From assembly GCF_018343515.1 (NCBI RefSeq), contig NZ_JAGYPD010000003.1, positions 574,116-638,115 of the forward strand: DNA of 64,000 nucleotides. Direction: 5' to 3'. The DNA comes from Bacillus sp. FJAT-50079. GTDB taxonomy: Bacteria > Bacillota > Bacilli > Bacillales > Bacillaceae_C. Both the position numbers and the translations under genes were made by a program. The notes under the pieces were generated by a model, which saw only the letters and a program-made list of their open reading frames with translations, did no database searches and was not told the DNA's origin. Below are positions 35,896 through 47,135 of this stretch, in pieces; position 1 is the first letter of the stretch; the number at the start of each line of letters is the position of its first letter.

Positions 35896-35924
35896 TTGAT
35901 AATAATTTTAATATGGTATAAGAT
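35896..35924 (+). promoter_or_regulatory. Candidate SigA promoter of the suf operon
   Basis: TTGATA - 17 bp - TAAGAT lies 73 bp before sufC. The region from 35770 to here holds no gene. Confidence 0.45.
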
Positions 35925-35997
35925 AATAATTGAGAATAAAATGAGAATAAACTCATCAGAATAAGAAAATCACTTTCTATTTAACGGAGGTATGATC

Positions 35998-36780
35998 ATG
36001 GCATCAACATTAACGATCAAAGATTTGCATGTAGAGATCGATGGTAAAGAGATACTTAAAGGTGTAAACCTTGAAATAAAAGGTGGAGAAATCCATGCAG
36101 TAATGGGACCGAACGGTACAGGGAAATCGACTTTGTCCGCTGCGATTATGGGTCATCCAAAATATGAAGTAACAAAAGGATCGGTTACGCTTGATGGAGA
36201 AGACGTGTTGGAAATGGAAGTTGACGAGCGCGCTCGTGCGGGTCTTTTCTTAGCGATGCAATATCCAAGCGAAATTAGTGGTGTAACAAACGCTGAATTC
36301 CTACGTTCATCTATTAACGCACGCCGTGAAGAAGGAAAAGAAATTTCATTAATGAAATTTATTCGTGAAATGGATAGCAAAATGGAAATGCTTGAAATGG
36401 ATCCGAATATGGCACAACGCTATTTAAATGAAGGATTCTCCGGTGGGGAAAAGAAGCGTAACGAAATTTTACAATTAATGATGCTAGAGCCGAAAATTGC
36501 TATTTTAGACGAAATCGACTCAGGTCTTGATATTGATGCGTTGAAAGTTGTTTCAAAAGGAATTAATGAGATGCGTTCAAGCGACTTTGGCTGCTTGATT
36601 ATTACTCACTATCAACGTCTATTAAATTATATTACTCCTGACCATGTACATGTCATGATGCAAGGACGTGTTGTTAAATCTGGTGGTCCGGAATTGGCAC
36701 AACGTCTAGAAGCAGAAGGATATGACTGGATTAAAGAAGAGCTTGGCATCGAAGACGAAACCGTTGGTCAAGAAGCATAA
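35998..36780 (+). CDS. sufC: Fe-S cluster assembly ATPase SufC
   Basis: This 260-aa ABC-type ATPase without membrane partners has Walker A GPNGTGKST, signature FSGGEKKRNEI, Walker B IAILDEIDSGLD and ITHYQR. It forms the SufBC2D scaffold complex. ATG 35998 is preferred to 35992: it lies 6 nt from GGAGGT and gives the conserved MASTLTIKDLHVEI start. First gene of sufCDSUB, the essential Fe-S assembly route in Bacillus. Confidence 0.96.
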   Translation: MASTLTIKDLHVEIDGKEILKGVNLEIKGGEIHAVMGPNGTGKSTLSAAIMGHPKYEVTKGSVTLDGEDVLEMEVDERARAGLFLAMQYPSEISGVTNAEFLRSSINARREEGKEISLMKFIREMDSKMEMLEMDPNMAQRYLNEGFSGGEKKRNEILQLMMLEPKIAILDEIDSGLDIDALKVVSKGINEMRSSDFGCLIITHYQRLLNYITPDHVHVMMQGRVVKSGGPELAQRLEAEGYDWIKEELGIEDETVGQEA

Positions 36781-36797
36781 GTGTTAGGAGGATAATC

Positions 36798-39764
<2,967 letters not shown>

Positions 39765-39783
39765 ATGAATGGAGGAATAACAT

Positions 39784-41181
39784 ATGGCTAAAAAAGCTCC
39801 AGATATTGGAGATTACAAATATGGCTTTAGTGATAAGGACGTTTCGGTGTTTCGTTCCGAGCGCGGATTGACTCGCGAAATCGTTGAAGAAATTTCGAAA
39901 ATGAAAGAAGAGCCGCAATGGATGCTTGATTTCCGTCTAAAATCATTAGAGCAATTTTATAAAATGCCAATGCCACAATGGGGTGGAGATTTAAGCTCAC
40001 TCAATTTTGACGAAATTAGATATTACGTAAAACCATCTGAGCAAACAGAGCGCAGCTGGGATGAAGTTCCTGAGGAAATCAAACAAACATTTGATAAATT
40101 AGGGATTCCAGAAGCGGAGCAAAAATATCTTGCAGGTGTTTCTGCACAATACGAATCAGAGGTTGTTTATCATAATATGAAGGAAGACCTTGAAGAAATG
40201 GGAATTGTCTTTAAGGATACAGACTCAGCGTTGAAGGAAAACGAAGATATTTTCCGTAAGCATTGGGCAACTGTCATTCCTCCTGCGGATAATAAGTTTG
40301 CTGCACTGAATTCGGCTGTTTGGTCTGGTGGATCTTTCATTTATGTACCACCTGGCGTAAAGGTTGATACACCGCTTCAAGCATATTTCCGTATTAACTC
40401 GGAAAATATGGGGCAGTTTGAGCGTACGCTTATTATTGTTGATGAAGGGGCTTCTGTACATTATGTTGAAGGGTGTACAGCACCAGTCTACACAACAAAT
40501 TCACTTCATAGTGCGGTTGTTGAAATCATCATTAAAAAGGATGCGTACTGCCGTTATACGACGATCCAAAATTGGGCAAATAACGTCTACAATCTCGTTA
40601 CAAAACGTGCCGTTTGTGAAGAGCGCGCAACAATGGAATGGATTGACGGAAACATCGGGTCGAAATTAACAATGAAATATCCAGCAGTCTTGCTTAAAGG
40701 TGAAGGCGCACGCGGAATGACATTGTCAATCGCTTTAGCTGGTAAAGGGCAAGTTCAAGATGCAGGAGCGAAAATGATGCACTTAGCACCAAATACGTCT
40801 TCAACAATTGTATCGAAATCGATGTCCCAGCATGGTGGAAAAGTAACGTATCGCGGAATCGTTCACTTTGGCCGTAAAGCAGACGGAGCACGCTCGAACA
40901 TTGAGTGTGACACGATGATTCTAGATGATAAATCAACATCCGATACAATCCCATACAACGAAATCTTTAATGACAATATTTCATTAGAGCATGAAGCAAA
41001 GGTTTCTAAAGTTTCTGAAGAGCAGCTCTTCTACTTGATGAGCCGTGGAATTCCAGAGCTAGAAGCAGTTGAAATGATCGTTATGGGCTTCATTGAGCCA
41101 TTTACGAAAGAACTTCCAATGGAATATGCGGTTGAAATGAACCGCTTGATTAAGTTCGAAATGGAAGGTTCGATCGGTTAA
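39784..41181 (+). CDS. sufB: Fe-S cluster assembly scaffold SufB
   Basis: This 465-aa SufB has the [10 protein letters not shown] block, [13 protein letters not shown], and [20 protein letters not shown] near the C-terminus. Cys and Glu residues of the SufB-SufD interface (RSNIECDTM) are kept. It ends the operon and is followed by a strong hairpin. The length is standard. Confidence 0.96.
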   Translation: MAKKAPDIGDYKYGFSDKDVSVFRSERGLTREIVEEISKMKEEPQWMLDFRLKSLEQFYKMPMPQWGGDLSSLNFDEIRYYVKPSEQTERSWDEVPEEIKQTFDKLGIPEAEQKYLAGVSAQYESEVVYHNMKEDLEEMGIVFKDTDSALKENEDIFRKHWATVIPPADNKFAALNSAVWSGGSFIYVPPGVKVDTPLQAYFRINSENMGQFERTLIIVDEGASVHYVEGCTAPVYTTNSLHSAVVEIIIKKDAYCRYTTIQNWANNVYNLVTKRAVCEERATMEWIDGNIGSKLTMKYPAVLLKGEGARGMTLSIALAGKGQVQDAGAKMMHLAPNTSSTIVSKSMSQHGGKVTYRGIVHFGRKADGARSNIECDTMILDDKSTSDTIPYNEIFNDNISLEHEAKVSKVSEEQLFYLMSRGIPELEAVEMIVMGFIEPFTKELPMEYAVEMNRLIKFEMEGSIG

Positions 41182-41188
41182 ATTATTT

Positions 41189-41222
41189 CCCCTTGTCACG
41201 ATGATGTGGCAAGGGGTTTTTA
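41189..41222 (+). terminator. Terminator of sufCDSUB
   Basis: CCCCTTGTCA and TGGCAAGGGG form the stem, followed by TTTTTAT. Confidence 0.92.
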
Positions 41223-41266
41223 TATGTTATAATAGATATAATGAATCGATGTCAGGAGGACTTTAA

Positions 41267-41431
41267 ATGAGTGGGTTATCCATTGAATCAAAAGAATTCA
41301 AACAAATTTTGCATAATCTTCATTTAGAAAATATGTCACTCCCTGTCGAGCTTCACCAAAAAATTATTGAAATTGTTCAAAATAAACAAGAAATTACACC
41401 TGAATTGATACGAGGGCTTGTTAGGAAATGA
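41267..41431 (+). CDS. VbhA-like small antitoxin of the Fic protein
   Basis: This 54-aa gene has a good RBS (CAGGAGGA) and overlaps fic by 4 bp (ATGA). The peptide LHLENMSLPVELHQKIIEI...QEITPELI follows the helical pattern of VbhA-type antitoxins that clamp class I Fic proteins. The usual inhibitory motif (S/T)xxxE(G/N) reads NLHLEN here (N17-E21-N22), so Glu and Asn are kept and Ser/Thr is replaced by Asn. The assignment rests on pattern and on coupling to fic; I could not run a profile search. Confidence 0.75.
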   Translation: MSGLSIESKEFKQILHNLHLENMSLPVELHQKIIEIVQNKQEITPELIRGLVRK

Positions 41432-42009
41432 ATAAATACCGGACAGAAGATCAAGGCGATTATTTATTAAAACATAATTTACTTGGTGCAACTTCATATG
41501 ACGAGTTAGAGCAACTGGAGGCAGTTGCTTTTTCTATACGTTCTTCACAATTGGAAATAGAAGGTTTTAGTTGGTTAATTCCACCAACAACTGAAACAAT
41601 AAAGCAACTCCATTTTTATCTATTTCAAGATGTGTATCCTTTTGCTGGAAAGATACGTGACGTTCAGCTGATGAAAGGGATGACTCGATTTTGCCGAGCA
41701 GAATACATTGAAATGAATTTGGCTAGATTGTGTGAACAGCTTGAAAAAGAACAACGATGGAAAAATATCGAGCACGCTGCTGAACGATTAGCTTACTATA
41801 AAACTGAATTGAATATTATCCATCCTTTTCGGGAAGGAAATGGTAGAACGATTCGAATAATGATTCGAGAAATTGCACAAGATCATGGGTTTGATTGGAA
41901 TTTTGAAGAAATGGATAGAGAAATCTATATGCAAGCGATGATTCAATCGGTAACCGATGAATTTCCTTTGAAATCTCTTATAGAAAATACATTAAGGCCA
42001 ATTCAATAA
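41428..42009 (+). CDS. Fic-domain AMP-transferase (toxin-like)
   Basis: This 193-aa single-domain Fic protein has an intact active site HPFREGNGRTIR (catalytic His132) and a flap region near PFAGKIRDVQLMKGMTRFC. Class I Fic toxins AMPylate targets such as gyrase and topoisomerase IV and are restrained by a small partner. Here the partner is encoded immediately upstream. Together with the acyltransferase it interrupts the conserved suf-yun gene order, suggesting acquisition. The target is unknown. Confidence 0.9.
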   Translation: MNKYRTEDQGDYLLKHNLLGATSYDELEQLEAVAFSIRSSQLEIEGFSWLIPPTTETIKQLHFYLFQDVYPFAGKIRDVQLMKGMTRFCRAEYIEMNLARLCEQLEKEQRWKNIEHAAERLAYYKTELNIIHPFREGNGRTIRIMIREIAQDHGFDWNFEEMDREIYMQAMIQSVTDEFPLKSLIENTLRPIQ

Positions 42010-42030
42010 ACGATTAGTATAGAGACAACA

Positions 42031-42077
42031 ATAAAACAGTGAACCTCCTTGATAAACAAGGGGTTCACTGTTTTATT
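42031..42077. terminator. Bidirectional terminator after fic
   Basis: AATAAAACAGTGAACC...CAAGGGGTTCACTG-TTTTATT forms a long stem with a small internal offset, between converging genes. Confidence 0.9.
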
Positions 42078-42149
42078 GTAGCGTTTTAAAAGAGTGTTCT
42101 TATCAATATAATCTTAAGATAAAAAGTGTAGCAACTATTACATTACTTC

Positions 42150-43190
42150 TTAACTGAGCAGTTTTTCTCTATAAAACCGGAAAACGGTCCTTGCTCTAAT
42201 TTTAAGGTTCTTCAGTTTCGATAATCTCAATTCAATGAATGGTTGAGCTACTAATGTGGCGATTTTGCTTGATAATAGGATCGTTAATAATAGGGAAACT
42301 CCCGCAAGCAATAAGAAGTTTTCTGGTTCAGTAAACAAATATTGCAATCCGCTCACCCTAAATACACGTACAAAGAAACCGTGTAGCAAGTAAACATAAA
42401 GTGTGTTTTTCCCTAGGTTTGTAAAGAAATATTGTTTTCGTGGAACGAGTGAAAAAAAGCTGAAAACCATCATTAAGCTTAAAACATAAAAGCCAAGTCT
42501 TGTGAATAACGCACTGAATTGTGCTGCTCCTAATTTTGCATACGGTTTTGACCCTAATAACCATTCATAATTAATATCCGGATAAACAATGAAGCCAATA
42601 GAAACGGAAATAAATATGATCAAAGCAACTGTCTTTACTTGTGGCGTTTGTAAAAACTGAAAATGAGCTTTCTTCATATAATAACCAATTAGAAATAAAG
42701 GAAAGAACACAAATGTTCTTGACAGGCTTAAATAGTGTGTAATCCAATCGGCATATCCGACAAGTAATCCGATCAATATTGCAATAGAGATTGAATAAGC
42801 TGGTTTCCATTTTGTAAAAAGAATGAGCATGATGTTCCAGAAAAATAAGCTGATCAGAAACCATAATGACCAATGCGGTGTAAACGGATCAACCGTTAAT
42901 GTTGATTTGTCATAAAGAAAATAGTAAAAAATTGAATAAACGAGCTGGAAAATAATATAGGGCAAAATTAACTTTTTTGCGATTTTTGCTATATATCCCT
43001 TTTTATTAAATCCCCTGGCAAAATAACCTGATATTAATATAAATGCTGGCATATGGAACGTATAGATAACTTTATAAATGGTATAAATTGTATTGCTATC
43101 ATTAATAAAGGAGCGTAACAAATGACCAAAGACAACAAAGCTTATTAAAATAAATTTTGCATTATCAAAGTAAAAATCACGTTGTTTCAT
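42150..43190 (-). CDS. Acyltransferase 3 family membrane protein
   Basis: This 346-aa polytopic protein (about ten helices) begins with the family motif RDFYFDNAKFILISFVVFGHLL; the His in VFGHL is the likely catalytic residue. Further signatures are YTFHMPAFILISGYFAR and LGKNTLYVYLLHGFFVR. This branch (fucose 4-O-acetylase/YkrP-like) O-acetylates sugars, for example of wall polymers or polysaccharides. It stands alone on the minus strand between fic and the yunF leader; the substrate is unknown. Confidence 0.88.
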   Translation of the reverse strand: MKQRDFYFDNAKFILISFVVFGHLLRSFINDSNTIYTIYKVIYTFHMPAFILISGYFARGFNKKGYIAKIAKKLILPYIIFQLVYSIFYYFLYDKSTLTVDPFTPHWSLWFLISLFFWNIMLILFTKWKPAYSISIAILIGLLVGYADWITHYLSLSRTFVFFPLFLIGYYMKKAHFQFLQTPQVKTVALIIFISVSIGFIVYPDINYEWLLGSKPYAKLGAAQFSALFTRLGFYVLSLMMVFSFFSLVPRKQYFFTNLGKNTLYVYLLHGFFVRVFRVSGLQYLFTEPENFLLLAGVSLLLTILLSSKIATLVAQPFIELRLSKLKNLKIRARTVFRFYREKLLS

Positions 43191-43348
43191 ACATCCTCCC
43201 TATTAATGACCCCCGTACATATCCTTTTAAGCCTTTACCCATGTTAACATGAGTTAAACATTCTAGTAAAAGTTAAAAATTGGCTTTGATTCCTAATATA
43301 ATCATATTTATGAACAATCAATTTGTGATTAGTCTAATATCCCATTTC

Positions 43349-43377
43349 TTGCAGGCGTAACATGCCCGTGTTACAAT
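43349..43377 (+). promoter_or_regulatory. SigA promoter of the yunF leader
   Basis: TTGCAG - 17 bp - TACAAT. A start near 43384 would place about 180 nt of leader before the terminator. Confidence 0.7.
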
Positions 43378-43383
43378 AAAAAC

Positions 43384-43565
43384 ATAAAAAGTAAGTAAAT
43401 TCGTTCAGTGAAAGTTTTTGATAGGGAAACCTGTATCGTAGTAATTCGATCGTTGGTAGGTGCATTTTTTGGTGGAAATACTTCCATCTGGAGATCGTTG
43501 ATCTTACCGAAGTTCAGTTTTACAACAAATTATAAATAACACTCCCTATGATGGGGGTGTTTTTG
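43384..43565 (+). ncRNA. Candidate structured leader RNA upstream of yunF
   Basis: The segment runs from the promoter above to an intrinsic terminator that reaches just before yunF. Several local hairpins are visible: GATAGG-GAAA-CCTGTATC with a GNRA-type loop, ATCG...CGAT (43435-43450) and TGGAA-ATAC-TTCCA, the last enclosed by GGTAG...CTTACC. None of the Bacillus riboswitch or T-box consensus blocks I know is present. It may be a regulatory leader or a stand-alone sRNA. Confidence 0.5.
43539..43565 (+). terminator. Intrinsic terminator just upstream of yunF
   Basis: AACACTCCC - TATGATG - GGGGTGTT is followed by TTTG, 19 bp before the yunF start codon. Confidence 0.75.
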
Positions 43566-43583
43566 TCTATTGGAGTTGATCAC

Positions 43584-44429
43584 ATGATTAATATCGGGGT
43601 AACGGGCTGGGGTGATCATGAATCACTTTATCAGAATCGGGTTCCGAGTCGTGATAAATTACAAGAGTATGCTGCACATTTTCCAACTGTTGAGGTAGAT
43701 GCTTCTTTTTATGCCATTCAGTCTAAGAACACTGTGCTAAAATGGGTGAATGATACGCCAGAAGCATTTCGCTTCATTGTAAAGGCTTATCAGGGCATGA
43801 CCGGGCATCAACGCGGCGAACAACAGCATGCGACAAAAGAAGAGATGTTTCAGGCTTTCATTGCGTCATTGGAGCCATATGTACAATATAATAAATTAGC
43901 GATGGTTTTATTTCAATTTCCGCCATGGTTTGATTGTACGAAGGAGCATGTCAGTTATTTACGTTATTGTCGAGAGAAAATGGGGAATTTTCCAGTAGCT
44001 CTTGAATTTCGTAATCAAACATGGTTTTATCCACAATATCTTGAAAATACACTTCGATTTATGGAAGGGGAGCGCTGGATTCATAGCATTTGTGATGAGC
44101 CACAAGCAGGGATCGGCTCCGTTCCGACGATTCTACAAGCGACGAGTAAGGAAAAAACACTTGTCCGTATGCATGGACGGAATGTCGCGGCATGGATGAA
44201 GCCGGGTGGAGATAATTGGCGTGAAGTCCGTTATTTATATCGCTATAACGAAAAAGAATTACTCGAATGGAAAAATAATTTACTAAAGCTTCAACAAGAG
44301 ACGAGGGATATTTATGTCGTCTTTAATAATAATTCCGGTGGGGATGCTGCCGATAACGCTAAGCAGCTCATACAATTATTAAATATTGATTATCAAGGAC
44401 TTGCGGCAAAACAACTCGATTTATTTTGA
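43584..44429 (+). CDS. yunF: DUF72 protein YunF
   Basis: This 281-aa TIM-barrel DUF72 protein begins INIGVTGWGDHESLY and has VEVDASFYAIQS, FRFIVKAYQGMTGHQ and FNNNSGGDAADNAKQL. The function is unknown; structural members have a deep putative active site. The frame opens at 43548 inside the terminator, but ATG 43584 has GGAG 9 nt upstream and gives the family length. It is followed by yunD as in B. subtilis. Confidence 0.88.
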   Translation: MINIGVTGWGDHESLYQNRVPSRDKLQEYAAHFPTVEVDASFYAIQSKNTVLKWVNDTPEAFRFIVKAYQGMTGHQRGEQQHATKEEMFQAFIASLEPYVQYNKLAMVLFQFPPWFDCTKEHVSYLRYCREKMGNFPVALEFRNQTWFYPQYLENTLRFMEGERWIHSICDEPQAGIGSVPTILQATSKEKTLVRMHGRNVAAWMKPGGDNWREVRYLYRYNEKELLEWKNNLLKLQQETRDIYVVFNNNSGGDAADNAKQLIQLLNIDYQGLAAKQLDLF

Positions 44430-44457
44430 AAATTGTGCATCGATAGGAAGTGTACAT

Positions 44458-45831
44458 GTGAAAGAAAGAATTCATATTTATCATACAAATGATTTACATA
44501 GTCATTTTGAAAATTGGCCGAGGATGTTCGATTTTATAAAAGAACGCCAATCATTCCACAAAGAAAACGGGGAAGAGGTATTTCTATTCGATATTGGAGA
44601 TTTTGCGGATCGCTGGCATCCATTTACAGAAGGTGCAATGGGAAAAGGCAATGTTTCCTTGCTAAATGAAGGTGGCTACACGGCGGTTACGATTGGTAAT
44701 AATGAGGGAATCACGTTACCATTTGAACAGTTAAATGATTTATATGACAAAGCGAACTTCGATGTAATTGTGGCGAATTTATATTATAAAGGTAGGGTAA
44801 GACCTGACTGGGCGTTACCTTATCAAATATATGAAACAAGAAAAGGGACAAAAATCGGTGTGACAGCGGTTACGGCCTATTATCAAAAATTGTATGAAAT
44901 TCTTGGCTGGGAACTTTCCGAGCCGATTACTGAGCTAGAAATGCAATTAAATCAATTGAAAGAAAAGGTGGATGTGATTATTGTTCTCTCTCATTTAGGT
45001 ATTTATGATGATGAGAAAATAGCCGAGCTTTTTCCACAAGTCGATTTAGTTTTAGGCGGTCATACCCATCATGTTTTATATGAAGGAAAACAAGTGAAGA
45101 ACACGACTCTTGCTGCCGGCGGAAAATACGGCCGTTATGTTGGGTATGTTACGCTTGATGTCGATCAAGATTTACCGACAAAAATAGAGGCAACCCTTTA
45201 TAAAACAGCAGATTTACCAAAGTCAGTTAACGAGGATGAAAAGATCGCTGAATTTCGTGAAATTGGCAAAGACAAATTGGATAAGGAAATAACGGTCATC
45301 CCACAAGCTCTTTCATTTGATTGGCATTATGATTCAGATATACCGACTATGCTATGTGAAGCGATCCATGAGTGGTGTAATGCAGATTGTACAATGATTA
45401 ACTCGGGTCTAGTTTTAACAGCGTTAAAAGAAGGACGTGTAACGAAATACGATCTTCATCAAATGTTACCGCATCCGATCAATCCATGTACAGTGGAAGT
45501 ATCAGGAGCAGAGTTAAAGGAGATTCTTCTGCATTCACAAGATGAGCAATGGCCCGAATTGACCGTGAAAGGACTTGGTTTTAGAGGAACGGTCATGGGG
45601 AAGTTTGTTTATTATGGCATTGGCATCGATCGAGAAAAGCATGAGGTAAAAATTGGGGGACAACCGCTTATTCCAACACAAGATTATACTTTAGGTACTG
45701 TCGATATGTTTACATTTGGTAAGTTTTTTCCGGAAATAAGACGATCTGAGAAGAAACATTATTATATGCCGGAATTTCTTCGAGATGTGATGGAATGGAA
45801 ACTTCTTAAACTTTATCGTGGCGGTCAGTAA
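44458..45831 (+). CDS. yunD: 5'-Nucleotidase/metallophosphoesterase YunD
   Basis: This 457-aa protein has an N-terminal metallophosphatase domain (HTNDLHSHF, DIGDFADR, GNNEG, LSHLG, GGHTHH) and a C-terminal 5'-nucleotidase domain (NSGLVLTAL). There is no signal peptide, so it is probably cytoplasmic. Likely nucleotide or nucleotide-sugar hydrolase. I take GTG 44458, 7-8 nt after AGGAAG, giving VKERIHIYHTNDLH; the frame further upstream overlaps yunF. Confidence 0.88.
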   Translation: MKERIHIYHTNDLHSHFENWPRMFDFIKERQSFHKENGEEVFLFDIGDFADRWHPFTEGAMGKGNVSLLNEGGYTAVTIGNNEGITLPFEQLNDLYDKANFDVIVANLYYKGRVRPDWALPYQIYETRKGTKIGVTAVTAYYQKLYEILGWELSEPITELEMQLNQLKEKVDVIIVLSHLGIYDDEKIAELFPQVDLVLGGHTHHVLYEGKQVKNTTLAAGGKYGRYVGYVTLDVDQDLPTKIEATLYKTADLPKSVNEDEKIAEFREIGKDKLDKEITVIPQALSFDWHYDSDIPTMLCEAIHEWCNADCTMINSGLVLTALKEGRVTKYDLHQMLPHPINPCTVEVSGAELKEILLHSQDEQWPELTVKGLGFRGTVMGKFVYYGIGIDREKHEVKIGGQPLIPTQDYTLGTVDMFTFGKFFPEIRRSEKKHYYMPEFLRDVMEWKLLKLYRGGQ

Positions 45832-45880
45832 ACTATTGCACACACCTTTCATACATATGAGTATTGAAAGGAGTGATGTC

Positions 45881-46183
45881 ATGGTCTCGGTAACACCAAT
45901 TATGATTGAAGGACATACGTTTATTGCTACATCTGTAAGCCTTCCGAAAACGACGTTGCTTACAGTATCAAATGATGTTGGATATATTATGTGTGGTGCT
46001 TTAGATGTAGCGCTGCTTAATGATCGTTTAAAAGATCGAAAAATTATTGCTGGAAGAGCCGTTGGTGTAAAGACGATTGAACAATTGCTAGAAGCACCAC
46101 TTGAATCAGTTACAACCGCATCCGAAGAAATCGGAATTACAAAAGGAATGATTGGTAAGGATGCATTGTTAAAAATGGTATAA
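45881..46183 (+). CDS. yunC: DUF1805 protein YunC
   Basis: This 100-aa small protein of unknown function (VSVTPIMIEGHTFIATSV, then GYIMCGALDVALLNDRL and AGRAVGVKTIEQLL) starts at ATG 45881 with an AAAGGAG site. The family is conserved across Bacillales near yunD and yunB. It is transcribed 49 bp after yunD. Confidence 0.87.
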   Translation: MVSVTPIMIEGHTFIATSVSLPKTTLLTVSNDVGYIMCGALDVALLNDRLKDRKIIAGRAVGVKTIEQLLEAPLESVTTASEEIGITKGMIGKDALLKMV

Positions 46184-46201
46184 AAGAGTAAATTAAAAAT
46201 A

Positions 46202-46232
46202 TAGATGAGGGACAAAAATTCCCTCATCTAAA
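46202..46232 (+). terminator. Hairpin after yunC
   Basis: TAGATGAGGGA - CAAAAAT - TCCCTCATCTA is a perfect stem but lacks a T run. It marks the boundary to the inserted mannosylglycerate operon. Confidence 0.5.
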
Positions 46233-46267
46233 TATGATCGAAAAAAAATTAGTAGGTGTCCAAACCG

Positions 46268-47002
46268 ATGATGCGATTCGAAGAACGAGTTCATAAATAT
46301 GAATATAAGCTAAGTGATACCGAGGATCAAATTGTAGAGTACATCATACAACATAGGCAGGAAGCAGCGTCTATGTCGATCCAAACGTTAGCCAGGAAGC
46401 TATATACTGTGCCGAACACAATTACAAGATTTGCTAAAAAACTTGGCTACGATGGGTATTCTCAAATGAAGATGAGTTTGAAGGAAGACATTCATCAAGA
46501 ACAGATGCCTTCCGAAAATAGTTTTACATATAATATAAATAAAACAATCGAGCTAATTGATCGAGATAAATTGGCGATTGTGACTAAAATGATACAAGAT
46601 GCACATCGGGTTCTTTTTTTTGCTGTCGGGGATACGGTGCCATTTTGTGAGATTATGGTGAAAAATTTAAAGGTTGTTGGAAAACAGGCAGAATATTATG
46701 TTCACCGACATGATATTGTTTATGGAATTAATCAACTTGAAGAGACTGATATTCTTTTTCTCATTAGTTTATCAGGTGAAACATCTCAGGTTTTAGAGAT
46801 GGCTGAGCTTGCGAAGCGAAGAGGGACGCAAATCATTTCGCTGACCCATTTTGATGATAATTCATTGCAAAAAAAGGCGGATGTACGCTTATATTGTTAT
46901 GCTCCATATAAAAGATTAAATGATTATAATATTACCGATAAAACATCAGTCATGCTTGTGTTACGTGCATTAGCTGAATTTTATTGGGATGCGTCCAAAT
47001 GA
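46268..47002 (+). CDS. RpiR-family transcriptional regulator of the mannosylglycerate operon
   Basis: This 244-aa regulator has an N-terminal HTH (about residues 1-75, AASMSIQTLARKLYTVPNTITRFAKKLGYDGYSQMK cited in part) and a C-terminal SIS sugar-phosphate-binding domain (FAVGDTVPF, ISLSGETSQVLEMAELAKRRG). It probably senses a phosphorylated sugar from the operon, for example mannose-6-P or phosphomannosylglycerate. The ATG at 46268 has AGGTG 9 nt upstream; a GTG at 46256 is possible. E. coli uses a GntR-type MngR for the same pathway, so regulator replacement is likely. Confidence 0.88.
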   Translation: MMRFEERVHKYEYKLSDTEDQIVEYIIQHRQEAASMSIQTLARKLYTVPNTITRFAKKLGYDGYSQMKMSLKEDIHQEQMPSENSFTYNINKTIELIDRDKLAIVTKMIQDAHRVLFFAVGDTVPFCEIMVKNLKVVGKQAEYYVHRHDIVYGINQLEETDILFLISLSGETSQVLEMAELAKRRGTQIISLTHFDDNSLQKKADVRLYCYAPYKRLNDYNITDKTSVMLVLRALAEFYWDASK

Positions 47003-47019
47003 TGTGTAAAAATACACAT
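47002..47019. promoter_or_regulatory. Palindromic operator candidate
   Basis: ATGTGTA-AAAA-TACACAT has perfect 7-bp arms and overlaps the stop codon of the regulator gene. The half TGTGTAAAAATA recurs at 47044. Probably the RpiR-type regulator site. Confidence 0.55.
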
Positions 47020-47032
47020 GGAAACGCTTTAT
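47018..47032. promoter_or_regulatory. cre-like site (CcpA)
   Basis: ATGGAAACGCTTTAT matches WTGNAANCGNWNNCW with one mismatch. This suggests carbon catabolite control of the PTS operon. Confidence 0.55.
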
Positions 47033-47047
47033 ATAAGGAATACTGTG

Positions 47048-47085
47048 TAAAAATAAGAAGATCCCAGCTTCTTATTTTTTTTTTG
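47048..47085 (+). terminator. Terminator between regulator and mngA
   Basis: AAATAAGAAG - loop - CTTCTTATTT is followed by about ten T. It ends the regulator transcript or acts as an attenuator 50 bp before mngA. Confidence 0.85.
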
Positions 47086-47135
47086 TTATGATGTATCCAT
47101 AGTGGTCCACAGATAAGTTGAGAGGGGTTACAAGT

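Noticed and set aside
43384-43565. T-box, purine, glycine or guanidine riboswitch before yunF
   Set aside because: I looked for the diagnostic blocks (for example GGGTGGNACCGCG of T-boxes) and did not find them, so no class is assigned.
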